Translations under genes and position numbers: made by a program
Source: a bacterium
GTDB taxonomy: Bacteria > JAHJDO01
Reading direction: 5' to 3'
Assembly: GCA_018812485.1 (NCBI GenBank)
Contig: JAHJDO010000011.1
Coordinates: 1 to 46,603 of the forward strand
DNA length: 46,603 bases
Notes under the pieces: generated by a model
Database searches by the model: none
What the model was told of the DNA's origin: nothing
What the model saw: only the letters and a program-made list of their open reading frames with translations
Shown: positions 8,652 to 16,989 of the stretch, in pieces
How the letters are laid out: every line of letters starts with the position of its first letter
How positions within the stretch are numbered: the stretch's first letter is position 1

Positions 8652-9749
8652 ATTCATAATCGCATCCTTAATTTCCTTCTTGAATCTTTGCTTGTTAAAA
8701 GGAAGAGCGTTTTGGCGTATTTTATCTTTGTCAAATCTCATTTTTCCAAATATTCGTACAGCTTCAATCAAAGAATGCGGATTTTGTTCTTTAAATAGAA
8801 CTCCATTTAGACCATGTTTAATTGTTTCCAGAACGCCGCCTTCGGCGTAAGCAATTACTCCTTTGCCGCATGACTGGGCCTCAATAGGAGTTATGCCGAA
8901 ATCTTCCTTGCCCGGGAATATAAAACCTTTGCACATAGCATAGTATTCGTGCAGTATATTGTCAGGCTGCCAGCCTAAAAACGTTATGTTAGGCTTTGCT
9001 AAGGCTTTCAGCCTTTTTTCTTCCGGGCCGCTGCCGATTATTACAAGGGGCAGTTTTAACTCGTTGAACGCTTTAATGGCTATATCAATTCTTTTGTAAT
9101 AGGTTAGAGCTGAGATCATAAGATAAAAGTTTTTACCCCGAGACATTGTCTGAGACATTGTCTCAGGCATCGGTGTATAGAAATCAGTGTCCACAGGCGG
9201 ATATATAACGCTTGATTCTCTTCTGTAATAATGCTTAATTCTTGTTGCAACATGTTTTGAAATAGCGATAAAATCATCTACTCTGCGGGATGACGCTTCA
9301 TCCCATACTCTTATGCGGTTCATAAAAAAAGGCACGGTAAACTTGGAAACAGGACCGAGCCGCTCGTGGGAGAAATACTCGTGATACATATCCCATGCAT
9401 ATCTCATTGGCGTGTAGCAATAGCATATATGATAGGTTTCAGGAGGTGTTAGGGCGCCTTTAGCAACACAATGGCTGCTGCTCAGGACAATGTCATATCC
9501 ACGCATATCAAATGACTCTACAGCAATAGGAAAAAGAGGCAGGTAATTTCTGTATTTTGTTTTTGAGAAAGGCATGTTCTGAATAAAGGATGTTTTGATA
9601 TTCATTCTGTTTATAGTATCTGTTATTTTTTCAGGTATATGAACAAGTGTAAAGATTCGAGCGTCAGGAAACAGCTCGCAGAATATCTCCAGACACTTTT
9701 CTCCACCTCGCATACCTGTGAGCCAATCATGGACTATTGCTATTTTCAT
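8577..9749 (-). CDS. Glycosyltransferase family 4 (GT-B fold)
   Basis: A 390-residue retaining GT-B glycosyltransferase. The N-terminus has the acceptor-side pattern MKIAIVHDWLTGMRGGEKCL; the C-terminal Rossmann domain has LMISALTYYKRIDIAIKAF, FLGWQPDNILHEYYAMCKGF, and FPGKEDFGITPIEAQSCGKG with the E-x7-E motif. It probably adds a sugar to the lipid-linked polysaccharide unit made in this operon. Two oddities: a linker holds a duplicated 12-mer read as ETMSQTMS (9140-9163), and the last roughly 22 residues (EARSTKYETISNNQNTNDQN…) come from a dispersed repeat. The start overlaps the DUF1015 stop as ATGA. Donor and acceptor unknown. Confidence 0.92.
   Translation of the reverse strand: MKIAIVHDWLTGMRGGEKCLEIFCELFPDARIFTLVHIPEKITDTINRMNIKTSFIQNMPFSKTKYRNYLPLFPIAVESFDMRGYDIVLSSSHCVAKGALTPPETYHICYCYTPMRYAWDMYHEYFSHERLGPVSKFTVPFFMNRIRVWDEASSRRVDDFIAISKHVATRIKHYYRRESSVIYPPVDTDFYTPMPETMSQTMSRGKNFYLMISALTYYKRIDIAIKAFNELKLPLVIIGSGPEEKRLKALAKPNITFLGWQPDNILHEYYAMCKGFIFPGKEDFGITPIEAQSCGKGVIAYAEGGVLETIKHGLNGVLFKEQNPHSLIEAVRIFGKMRFDKDKIRQNALPFNKQRFKKEIKDAIMNKFEARSTKYETISNNQNTNDQNNV
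9140..9163. repeat. In-frame tandem 12-mer (GAGACATTGTCT x2)
   Basis: Two exact copies of GAGACATTGTCT, itself a near palindrome. Because 12 is a multiple of three, it adds residues without shifting frame (ETMSQTMS in the GT4). It lies in the variable linker between the DTDFYTP strand and the C-terminal Rossmann domain. Confidence 0.75.
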
Positions 9750-11023
9750 AATTGATTAATTACCAGTCCAGTAAGCAATTTAGGATAGAAATATGTGGAT
9801 TTTTGAGGCATAACTTCACCTTTAAGCGATATATCCTTAATCTGGCTGAGCTTTGTCGGATTTAAGAACAATAAAAGCTCATAGGAACCATTATCTATTT
9901 GTCTGATGCCTTCTTCTTTGTCAGATACGTATTTTATGTTCTTTTGGCTCTTTACTTCCTCTTCTGTAATTCCGAGTATGTTTTCAATAATTACCTTATG
10001 CAGGATTGCAACATCGAGTTCTTTCCATGCATCAGGTATATTTTCTTGAACAAAGGGTTGAAACCCCTTGTTCAAACTTAATGCGTAAAATTCTCCTTTT
10101 CCCATGTATAGGCCAAATACATGTTTATCTTTGTTTTTCTCCATATATTTGAACAGATCTTTTTTATTAGTCTGGATTACATCAAAATAGGTAGATAAAT
10201 TTTGTTTGAATGCCTCCTTACGGAACGCAGGTAAATCTTTTATAAGCCTGTGTGTTGGGAGAACAACAAGACCTGAGTCATTCATTTCACATAGGTACGT
10301 CATGATAAAGTTATAAGGTTCATTACCTGTATGCGCACTATTAGTTTCAGCTAATTTTTTCTTATAATTAAGAGCTGTTTCATACCTGTGATGCCCGTCA
10401 GCAATAAAAACCTTTTTATTTTTTAGGACGCTGGTAATTGCAGCAATATCATTTTTGTCCCGAACTGCCCATAGTTTATGTTTTTCTCCTTTTATATCTG
10501 TAATATCTATAATAGGTGAGTCGGAAGTGTATTTTTTGAGTATTTGAGATATAGTATGATTTGTATCTTGATATAATCCGAATATTTGAGAGAGGTTCGC
10601 TTTACATGCGTTCATTAAGCGCAGTCTGTCTTCTTTAGGCGCGCTCAATGTTTTCTCATGCGGCAGAATAGTTCCATGTTTGAATTCTTCCAATTTCAGC
10701 AAACATATAAAACCTGTTCTTATTATATCTTCTCCATCAATACTAAAAATCTGCTGGTATATGTATATTGAGAGACATTCGTCTCTTTTTATAATATCAG
10801 AGCTTAACCACTGATTGAGCAGATTACGCGCGGAGTTGTATTTATCATTTTCTCCGTCAGACTCAGGCAATATAAGTCTGATGATATTATAGGGGCTGGA
10901 ATTAAGATAGTCTCTTTTTTCCTGTTCAGGGATCACATCATACGGCGGCGAAACGACATTTTCTAGGTTCTGTATTTTTTCTTTATTGTACCTAATGCCT
11001 CTAAAAGGTTTAATAATAGCCAT
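9746..11023 (-). CDS. DUF1015 family protein
   Basis: A 425-residue member of the DUF1015 family, recognised by the N-terminal IIKPFRGIRYNKEKIQNLE and SPPYDVI, the motif HEKTLSAPKEDRL, the hallmark ADGHHRYETAL and the C-terminal SQKNIKYVSDKEEG. Length is typical. The biochemical role is not established; the conserved DGHHR block suggests a catalytic site. It lies between the DegT aminotransferase and the GT4 genes with a 12-nt gap on one side and a 4-nt overlap on the other, so it is co-transcribed with polysaccharide genes. I would not assign a function from that. Confidence 0.88.
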   Translation of the reverse strand: MAIIKPFRGIRYNKEKIQNLENVVSPPYDVIPEQEKRDYLNSSPYNIIRLILPESDGENDKYNSARNLLNQWLSSDIIKRDECLSIYIYQQIFSIDGEDIIRTGFICLLKLEEFKHGTILPHEKTLSAPKEDRLRLMNACKANLSQIFGLYQDTNHTISQILKKYTSDSPIIDITDIKGEKHKLWAVRDKNDIAAITSVLKNKKVFIADGHHRYETALNYKKKLAETNSAHTGNEPYNFIMTYLCEMNDSGLVVLPTHRLIKDLPAFRKEAFKQNLSTYFDVIQTNKKDLFKYMEKNKDKHVFGLYMGKGEFYALSLNKGFQPFVQENIPDAWKELDVAILHKVIIENILGITEEEVKSQKNIKYVSDKEEGIRQIDNGSYELLLFLNPTKLSQIKDISLKGEVMPQKSTYFYPKLLTGLVINQL

Positions 11024-11035
11024 ATTTATCTCCCA

Positions 11036-12313
11036 TTAACGCATATATGCTTCTGCGACTTTTTTGAATGCATCTATCATGTATTGAATATGTTTTTCTT
11101 CATACACTGGATGAACAGGAAAGGTGCATGTTCTCTGCTCAAGCCACGAAGCATTTTTGCATATAAAGCCTGAATAGTCTACTGCTTCAGCTCGTGTATA
11201 CTCCTTTGACTCAAATGGGAATTTAGCTGTGCCAAAGCCCATATGATCAGTAAATGCTTTTTCCCTGTAGGATTGCCACCACTGAACAGGCATAACAGGA
11301 ACGCCCTCTTTTGCTATAGAATCTACAAAGGTCTGAATATCGCATGTCAAATTATCCATATTCAGTGTAATTGGAAAGAGCCAGAATGCATTTAATCTGT
11401 CAGATTTATGAGGCGGTAAATACTTAATCGCATTATGATTGGATAATGCTTTTATTATCATCTCTCCGTTTCGTCTTCTATTTTTTAAATGATAGCTGTC
11501 AAGTCTTGCCAGCTCTTTTAGTCCTATAGCTGACTGCATTTCTGTCATTCTATAATTAAAGCCGACCATCTCGTGAATATATGGGAGCCTCTTGCCCTCT
11601 GCTTGGGCTTTGAGTCTTGCCGGGATGTTATATCCATGGTCTCTGAATGACTTACATTTCCATGACAGGTCTTCATCATTTGTAATTGTGCATCCACCTT
11701 CACCACCTGTAGTGAAGTGTTTAGTTTGGCAGAAACTAAACGCTCCGGCATTGCCTATGGTGCCGACTTTTTTACCTTTGTAAACTCCTCCGAAGCATTG
11801 TGCACAGTCTTCAATTACAAAGAGGTTATTCTTTTTTGCAATCTCCATAATTGGATCCATATCGCAGACAATACCGTAGAGATGCACAACAAGAATGGCT
11901 TTAGTTTTTTTGTTTATTTTTTCTTCAATGCTCAAAGGGTCAATTGTATGATTTTCCTTTTTAACATCAGCAAAGATTGGTATAGCCCCTGCCTGAAGAA
12001 TACAAAAAGAAGATGCTATAAAGGAATATGAAGGGCATATTACCTCGTCTCCGGGTCCTATTCCTAGGCATGAAACTGCTGTATGCAGCGCAGCAGTTCC
12101 GTTCATTACGGATATACCGAATTTTGCTCCGTTCCACTGGGCAAACTTATTCTCAAATTCCATTCCCAGAGGACCTGTCCAGTAATTAGTTTTTCCATTT
12201 TTTAAGGGACCCATTGCGGCCTGAATTGTTTCCTCTTCAAAATGTGGCCATTTTGGGAATGATTCTTTGCAAACTGGTTCTCCTCCGTTTATTGCAAGTT
12301 GTTCTTTACTCAT
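11036..12313 (-). CDS. DegT/DnrJ/EryC1/StrS PLP-dependent sugar aminotransferase
   Basis: A 425-residue fold-type I aminotransferase. Members transaminate keto-sugars bound to nucleotides, using PLP and usually glutamate. Visible motifs: MNGTAALHTAV near residue 70, GPGDEVICPSYSFIASS, VIEDCAQCFGG, and SFCQTKHFTTGGEGG with Lys198 as the expected PLP Schiff-base residue. C-terminal VGFNYRMTEMQSAIGLKEL is also typical. It follows a ceramidase-like gene by 15 nt in the same operon. It probably makes an amino sugar for the surface polysaccharide, although some relatives act on inositol-type or non-sugar substrates. The family is sure, the substrate is not. Confidence 0.92.
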   Translation of the reverse strand: MSKEQLAINGGEPVCKESFPKWPHFEEETIQAAMGPLKNGKTNYWTGPLGMEFENKFAQWNGAKFGISVMNGTAALHTAVSCLGIGPGDEVICPSYSFIASSFCILQAGAIPIFADVKKENHTIDPLSIEEKINKKTKAILVVHLYGIVCDMDPIMEIAKKNNLFVIEDCAQCFGGVYKGKKVGTIGNAGAFSFCQTKHFTTGGEGGCTITNDEDLSWKCKSFRDHGYNIPARLKAQAEGKRLPYIHEMVGFNYRMTEMQSAIGLKELARLDSYHLKNRRRNGEMIIKALSNHNAIKYLPPHKSDRLNAFWLFPITLNMDNLTCDIQTFVDSIAKEGVPVMPVQWWQSYREKAFTDHMGFGTAKFPFESKEYTRAEAVDYSGFICKNASWLEQRTCTFPVHPVYEEKHIQYMIDAFKKVAEAYMR

Positions 12314-12328
12314 ATGTTCTTCTCCTCA

Positions 12329-13654
12329 CTATTCACTTTTATATAGTTTATTAAGTAATTCTACTGCTTTATCTCTTAATATATAACCTGCTTCGGGCTT
12401 GAAAGCTGCCCCGCTTGATTCATATCCTCCCTGTTCAAAAGATTCCTTTCTAGCGATATATCCAAGGTAATCTCCAGCGAGTTCTATAATGAAAGTTTTT
12501 GAGAAAGGAGATTTTTCTTTTATCTCAAGCCCGAATTCTACAAAATATTCACATGGTACAGTTACGAATGCTGTATCTCCTATTCTGATGGCAGTAATTT
12601 CTGTGGTGTATTCACCTTTGCCAAGCTCTTGAGCTCTGAGCAATCCCCGGCTCGCAAGAAATTCTTCCATATGTCCAGGCCAATCTGAACCTGCGTAATT
12701 TTTTTTACTTGATACTATTTCTCTCGCTTTCCGGATAGAATTCTCATCATAATCTTTTAAAGGAAGTTTTAGCGAAATTCTTTCTCCTGAAACGGTAACA
12801 TCCTCTCTGAATTTCTCCATTCTTGCAACAGTTTTAATTACCTCAGAACCTAGAACTCTTCCTGTGCGTAATGCATGTTCAAAATATTCGTATTTTTTAT
12901 TTGGGTCTCCTTTTACATTATGATGATTGATATTGCCCATAGCTCCTGAAGTATAAGCAAATCCTATATCTCCCATTTCTCTCGCAACAACATTGTTTAT
13001 GACTCCCGGGAAATCTGCCGATACCTCATATCCATCAACAGTATCTGTGTGCAGAGCAAAATTAACTATAAGCCCATCAATTTTATTATAGCCTTCTCCA
13101 AAAGCCAAAACTCCCACTTCAGGGTCAATTGGTCCGGCAGGCTTAACAATATCAGGATTTCCTATTCCGGGATTTGTTATGACTTTTCCATTTTTCATTA
13201 TAAATCTGCGGTTAAAGGAAACACCATGCTCTTCTCCACTCAAGCATGCTACTTTTGTTTCTTTAGTTGAACAATCTGCCTGTATTGCTGCAGAAGCTAT
13301 TTTTGATGGTAACGCTGTAAGCCATTTTTCATCCAGTCCATGTGTAATTCCAGGGTCATTTTTATATATTAATGAAGGACCTGTATGTGTGTGTGTCGCG
13401 CAGATAATGATATTCTCATCAGGGATTCCAGTTTCTTTTTCTATGAGGTTTCTGGCAGATTTAACTTCCTCCTTCTCCATTCCAACTAAATCACATGAAA
13501 CTATGCAAATTTTGTTTTTGCCGTCATCAAATACTGCGGCTTTAGCAAATAATGGATCATGGATTTTTTTAGCTATTCTTACATCAAAATGCCCTTGAAG
13601 ATAGCATCCAATATCTGGAGTGATGTCTATCTTTGAAAATCCTGCTTTTAACAT
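12329..13654 (-). CDS. Neutral/alkaline non-lysosomal ceramidase N-terminal-like protein
   Basis: A 441-residue protein matching the N-terminal catalytic domain of neutral ceramidases (MLKAGFSKIDITPDIG, DPLFAKAAVFDDG, ICATHTHTGPS with putative zinc ligands near His88 and His90, then VSFNRRF and LHTDTVDG). It lacks the C-terminal domain of true ceramidases and has no signal peptide, so it is probably cytoplasmic. Such short versions are common in bacteria, with an unproven amidohydrolase activity; in this setting an acyl or acetyl amide on a sugar is a guess. It is the first gene of the minus-strand operon, with a good SD (AAGGAG) before the ATG. Confidence 0.85.
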   Translation of the reverse strand: MLKAGFSKIDITPDIGCYLQGHFDVRIAKKIHDPLFAKAAVFDDGKNKICIVSCDLVGMEKEEVKSARNLIEKETGIPDENIIICATHTHTGPSLIYKNDPGITHGLDEKWLTALPSKIASAAIQADCSTKETKVACLSGEEHGVSFNRRFIMKNGKVITNPGIGNPDIVKPAGPIDPEVGVLAFGEGYNKIDGLIVNFALHTDTVDGYEVSADFPGVINNVVAREMGDIGFAYTSGAMGNINHHNVKGDPNKKYEYFEHALRTGRVLGSEVIKTVARMEKFREDVTVSGERISLKLPLKDYDENSIRKAREIVSSKKNYAGSDWPGHMEEFLASRGLLRAQELGKGEYTTEITAIRIGDTAFVTVPCEYFVEFGLEIKEKSPFSKTFIIELAGDYLGYIARKESFEQGGYESSGAAFKPEAGYILRDKAVELLNKLYKSE

Positions 13655-13770
13655 TTCCCCTTTTTCTCCTTTCCTTTTTTGAAGAATCTAATAAGCATTA
13701 TATCTGATATTTTATTTGTATCATAGAAAATTTTTGCGCTTGTAATTTGATAAATGCTAAAGTATATTAA

Positions 13771-13912
13771 ATTCAAAGCACGAAGCACGAAATACGAAGC
13801 ACGAAACAAATATAAATGACTAAAATGCCAATGTTCAAAACAATGTTTAGGATTTTGAGAATTAGAGTTTTGAATTTGTTTCGGATTTCGATATTCGGAT
13901 TTCGGATTTTTT
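13771..13912 (+). repeat. Long imperfect-hairpin repeat, copy A
   Basis: Lies in the divergent intergenic region before nfnA. It runs from ATTCAAAGCACGAAGCACGA through the palindromic centre CAAAACAATGTTT to ATATTCGGATTTCGG. It is oriented with the downstream gene. The 5' arm CGAAATACGAAGCACGAAAC can pair imperfectly with the 3' arm TTTCGGATTTCG. Confidence 0.85.
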
Positions 13913-13932
13913 AAGCAAGAGGGCGATTCAAT

Positions 13933-14754
13933 ATGTTTGAAATATTAGATGCAAAACAGTTATCTAAAGAAATAAAGAGCATGGTAGTCTCAGCGCCGGA
14001 AATAGCCAAAAAAGCAAAGCCGGGACAATTTATAGTGCTTAGAATAGACGAAACAGGCGAGAGAATACCTCTTACAATAAATGATTTTGATTCAAAAACA
14101 GGCAGTATTACCATAATATTTCAGGAGGTTGGAAAAACAACAAAAAAATTGGGAATGTTAGAAAAAGGGGATTACTTAATTGATGTTGCAGGGCCTCTTG
14201 GGCATCCCGGAAGAGTAGAGAAGATTGGGACAGTTGTATGTATTGGAGGAGGAGTCGGCGTAGCGGTTATATATCCTGAAGCCAGGGCATTAAAAAAAAT
14301 AGGGAACGAAGTTCTCTCAATAATTGGAGCAAGAGCTAAAGATATGGTTATTCTTGAAGACCAAATGCGGAAGATCAGTGATAAATTGTTTATTACAACA
14401 GATGATGGTTCATATGGAAGAAAAGGAGTTGTTACAGATCCGTTAAAAGAGATATTGACAGAAAGCAAGATAGATCTGGTCATAGCTATTGGGCCTATAA
14501 TTATGATGAAGTTTGTATGTCTTATGACAAAGCAGTTCAACATTCCGACAATTGTTAATCTTAACCCTATAATGGTGGATGCAACAGGTATGTGCGGTTC
14601 ATGCAGAGTGACTGTAGGGGATGAGGTAAAGTTTGCGTGTGTTGACGGACCTGAATTTGACGGGCATCTTGTTGATTTTGACGAGCTGACAAACAGAAAT
14701 GCCAGATTTTTGGACGAAGAGAAGGAGCCATGCAGGTGCAAAAAAGACTCTTAA
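13933..14754 (+). CDS. nfnA: NfnA-type FAD/NAD-binding [2Fe-2S] subunit
   Basis: A 273-residue small subunit of an NADH-dependent reduced ferredoxin:NADP+ oxidoreductase, or the equivalent sulfide dehydrogenase beta subunit. It has a ferredoxin-NADP reductase fold: FAD-binding RIPLTINDFD, the NAD-binding VVCIGGGVGVAVIYP, and a C-terminal cluster site with Cys221, Cys224 (MCGSC) and Cys236 (FACVDGPEFDGH). Asp216 just before is the likely fourth ligand, as in characterised NfnA. It overlaps the large subunit gene by 25 nt. The pair couples NADH, NADPH and ferredoxin pools by flavin-based electron bifurcation, if it works like the thermophile enzymes. It ends EKEPCRCKKDS. Confidence 0.9.
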   Translation: MFEILDAKQLSKEIKSMVVSAPEIAKKAKPGQFIVLRIDETGERIPLTINDFDSKTGSITIIFQEVGKTTKKLGMLEKGDYLIDVAGPLGHPGRVEKIGTVVCIGGGVGVAVIYPEARALKKIGNEVLSIIGARAKDMVILEDQMRKISDKLFITTDDGSYGRKGVVTDPLKEILTESKIDLVIAIGPIIMMKFVCLMTKQFNIPTIVNLNPIMVDATGMCGSCRVTVGDEVKFACVDGPEFDGHLVDFDELTNRNARFLDEEKEPCRCKKDS

Positions 14755-16118
14755 TGCCTGAACAGCTGCCGCAGGAGAGAATAAAAAACTTTAATGAAGT
14801 TGCTCTTGGATATAATGAGGATCAGGCAGTTGCAGAAGCAAAAAGATGCCTGCAATGTAAAAAAGCTCCGTGTATGGCAGGATGTCCTGTAGAAATAGAT
14901 ATTCCGGGATTTATAGAACTTGTTGCAGAACGCAAATTTTCTGAGGCGCTAGATAGAATAAGAGAGAAGAATAATCTTCCTGCTATTTGCGGTCGTGTTT
15001 GTCCTCAGGAGACACAATGCGAAGTAGTGTGTACTTTGAAGAAAAAAAATGAGCCTGTTGCAATTGGGAGGTTAGAAAGATTTGTTGCAGACTGGGGGGA
15101 AAAAAATAGACCGCAGACCATGGACCATAGACCACAGACTATAGATGATAGACCACGAGCAGCAGTTATAGGGGCAGGGCCAGCCGGGTTAGCGTGCGCC
15201 GGAGACCTTGCAAAAGCTGGTTGGAAGGTAACTATCTTTGAATCCCTGCATGCGCCTGGAGGGGTGTTAAGATACGGCATTCCTGAATTCAGGATGCCGA
15301 GAGATGTTCTTGATTATGAAATAGAATATGTTAAAAATTTGGGAGTAGAGATCAAGACAAATATTATAGTTGGAAGGACTATTACAATTGAGGAATTATT
15401 TGACGTAGGCTATAAAGCTGTGTTTATTGGCACAGGTGCAGGATTTCCGTATTTTCTTGGAATACCGGGTGAAAACTATAATGGTGTTTATTCTGCCAAT
15501 GAATTTCTTACAAGAGCAAATCTTATGAAGGCTTATAGATTCCCTGAATATGACACTCCAATCAAGATAGGAGAGAAGGTTGCTGTAGTTGGAGCAGGGA
15601 ATGTGGCCATGGATTCAGCAAGAGTTGCGAGACGTCTTGGGGCAAAAAAGGTTTGCATAATTTATCGCCGTTCGCGTTCTGAAATGCCTGCAAGAGCTGA
15701 GGAAATTCATCATGCAGAGGAAGAAGGAATAGAACTTGATCTGCTTACATTGCCTATTGAGATAATAGGGGACGGGAAAGGTTGGGTTAAGCAGGTAAAG
15801 TGCCTCAAAATGAAACTTGGAGAACCTGATGATACAGGAAGAAGAAGACCTCTTCCCATAGATGGATCAGAGTATTTAGTAGATATAGATACAGTAGTTA
15901 TTGCAATTGGGCAGGGGCCAAATCCTCTGCTTTTATCTATGACTCCCGGGTTGAAATTAACTAGAAAGGGGAATATAGTTGCTGATAATATTACAGGAGA
16001 AACCTCTCTTGAGGGAGTATATGCTGGAGGAGACATTGTAACAGGTGCAGCCACAGTAATTGAGGCTATGGGAGCAGGCAAGAGAGTTGCTAGAGCTATA
16101 GATGAGAAATATAGATAA
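14730..16118 (+). CDS. nfnB: NfnB / glutamate-synthase-small-subunit-like flavoprotein with repeat insert
   Basis: A 462-residue large subunit. N-terminal cysteines at 40, 43, 48, 52 (CLQCKKAPCMAGCP) and 87, 91, 97, 101 (CGRVCPQETQCEVVC) bind two [4Fe-4S] clusters. Then an FAD Rossmann motif GAGPAGLACAGDLAKAGW and an NADPH site VVGAGNVAMDSARVARRLGA with YRRSRSEMPAR. It is often annotated gltA/gltD, but pairing with nfnA argues for Nfn. Odd: residues 126-143 (NRPQTMDHRPQTIDDRPR) are encoded by a dispersed heptamer repeat sitting just before the FAD-binding strand. The frame is kept and all cofactor motifs are intact, so the enzyme is probably functional. Confidence 0.9.
   Translation: MQVQKRLLMPEQLPQERIKNFNEVALGYNEDQAVAEAKRCLQCKKAPCMAGCPVEIDIPGFIELVAERKFSEALDRIREKNNLPAICGRVCPQETQCEVVCTLKKKNEPVAIGRLERFVADWGEKNRPQTMDHRPQTIDDRPRAAVIGAGPAGLACAGDLAKAGWKVTIFESLHAPGGVLRYGIPEFRMPRDVLDYEIEYVKNLGVEIKTNIIVGRTITIEELFDVGYKAVFIGTGAGFPYFLGIPGENYNGVYSANEFLTRANLMKAYRFPEYDTPIKIGEKVAVVGAGNVAMDSARVARRLGAKKVCIIYRRSRSEMPARAEEIHHAEEEGIELDLLTLPIEIIGDGKGWVKQVKCLKMKLGEPDDTGRRRPLPIDGSEYLVDIDTVVIAIGQGPNPLLLSMTPGLKLTRKGNIVADNITGETSLEGVYAGGDIVTGAATVIEAMGAGKRVARAIDEKYR
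15109..15158 (+). repeat. Heptamer-based element, single arm, inside nfnB
   Basis: Seven RGACCAY-like heptamers (GACCGCAGACCATGGACCAT…) in an open frame. They encode RPQTMDHRPQTIDDRPR between the cluster domain and the FAD domain. Compared with the copies in lpxK and the LamG gene, only one arm is present, in the opposite orientation to transcription. Confidence 0.88.
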
Positions 16119-16125
16119 CAGTGTA

Positions 16126-16257
16126 AATTCGAAGCACGAAGCACGAAATACTAAACAATATCAAATAACCAAAATCTAAAATTCGAAACAGTTTGGAATT
16201 TCGAAAATTTGAATTTAGAGTTTGTTTCGAGTTTCGGATTTAGAATTTCGGATTTTT
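16126..16257 (+). repeat. Long imperfect-hairpin repeat, copy B
   Basis: Starts 7 nt after the nfnB stop (TTCGAAGCACGAAGCACGAA) and ends GTTTCGAGTTTCGGATTT… just before a repeated SD/start segment. Co-directional with both flanking genes. The centre is TCGAAACAGTTTGGAATTTCGA, a diverged palindrome. Confidence 0.85.
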
Positions 16258-16260
16258 ATG

Positions 16261-16284
16261 TAACGGAGTTCAGTGAATATTTAC
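16261..16284 (+). repeat. Repeated SD + GTG start segment, copy 1
   Basis: A 24-nt segment (AACGGAGTTCAGTG then AATATTTAC) that includes SD, GTG start and three codons of the racemase gene. Nearly identical copies begin the TlpA-like gene (18485) and lie before the 5' nuclease gene (30795). Confidence 0.8.
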
Positions 16285-16989
16285 AAAGAAAAAATAATCG
16301 GTATTCTGGGCGGAATGGGCCCTGCAGCAACATCTGACGTTTTTCGCCGAATATTACAACTCACTCCCGTTGAAGAGGATCAGGAACATATTCATATAAT
16401 TATTGATAATAATCCCAAGATTCCAGACAGATCTCAGGCAATATTCGGAAAGGGCGAGAGCCCTGTTTCTGCGTTAATAGAGTCTGGGAAAATGCTTGAG
16501 CGGGCAAAAGCAGATTTTATTATAATTCCTTGCAACACAGCGCATTTCTTCTATGATGAACTTAAGGGTCATCTTAAAATTCCGATAATTCATATGATAA
16601 AAGAAGTGGCAAAAAAGATTCACAAAGAATTCCCAGCTGTTAGGAAAGCAGGGTTACTATCTACTGTAGGTACAATAAAAGCAGGGTTGTATCAGAAAGA
16701 GTTAAAGGTTTTTGGTATAGAGGTAATCAAACCTGATGAGAGAGTACAGGACATGGTTACTGAAGCAATATTCGGCAGAGAAGGAATAAAATGCGGATGT
16801 TTGGAAGGAAAGAGCAAGAAGCTAATTTATAATGCAATTGATAATCTTATAAACAATGGTGCAGAACTTATAATAGGTGGATGTACTGAGATCCCGCTTG
16901 TGGTAGATTTTAAAACAGTCGTTCTGCCATTTATTAATTCCAATCAGGTATTAGCAGAAGTAGCTGTAAGCATAGCTAAAGGTGATTGA
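16273..16989 (+). CDS. Aspartate/glutamate racemase family protein
   Basis: A 238-residue cofactor-independent racemase. It has the family opening IIGILGGMGPAATSDVF and both catalytic-cysteine blocks, IIPCNTAHFFYD near residue 80 and GGCTEIPLVV near 205, that abstract and return the alpha proton. Best fit is the aspartate racemase group (YgeA/RacD-like) rather than MurI, because of its opening and sequence; D-aspartate or D-glutamate for peptidoglycan is likely, but the substrate is not certain. The GTG start lies within a repeated segment, so the protein begins MNIY just as the unrelated gene at 18497 does. The stop overlaps the bioA ATG (TGATG). Confidence 0.88.
   Translation: MNIYKEKIIGILGGMGPAATSDVFRRILQLTPVEEDQEHIHIIIDNNPKIPDRSQAIFGKGESPVSALIESGKMLERAKADFIIIPCNTAHFFYDELKGHLKIPIIHMIKEVAKKIHKEFPAVRKAGLLSTVGTIKAGLYQKELKVFGIEVIKPDERVQDMVTEAIFGREGIKCGCLEGKSKKLIYNAIDNLINNGAELIIGGCTEIPLVVDFKTVVLPFINSNQVLAEVAVSIAKGD

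Noticed and set aside
14172-14741. 189-residue open frame antisense to nfnA
   Set aside because: Entirely within conserved nfnA; low-quality composition.
15109-15158. Short regular repeats as a CRISPR array
   Set aside because: Units are contiguous heptamers without spacers, in a coding frame, and no cas gene is nearby.
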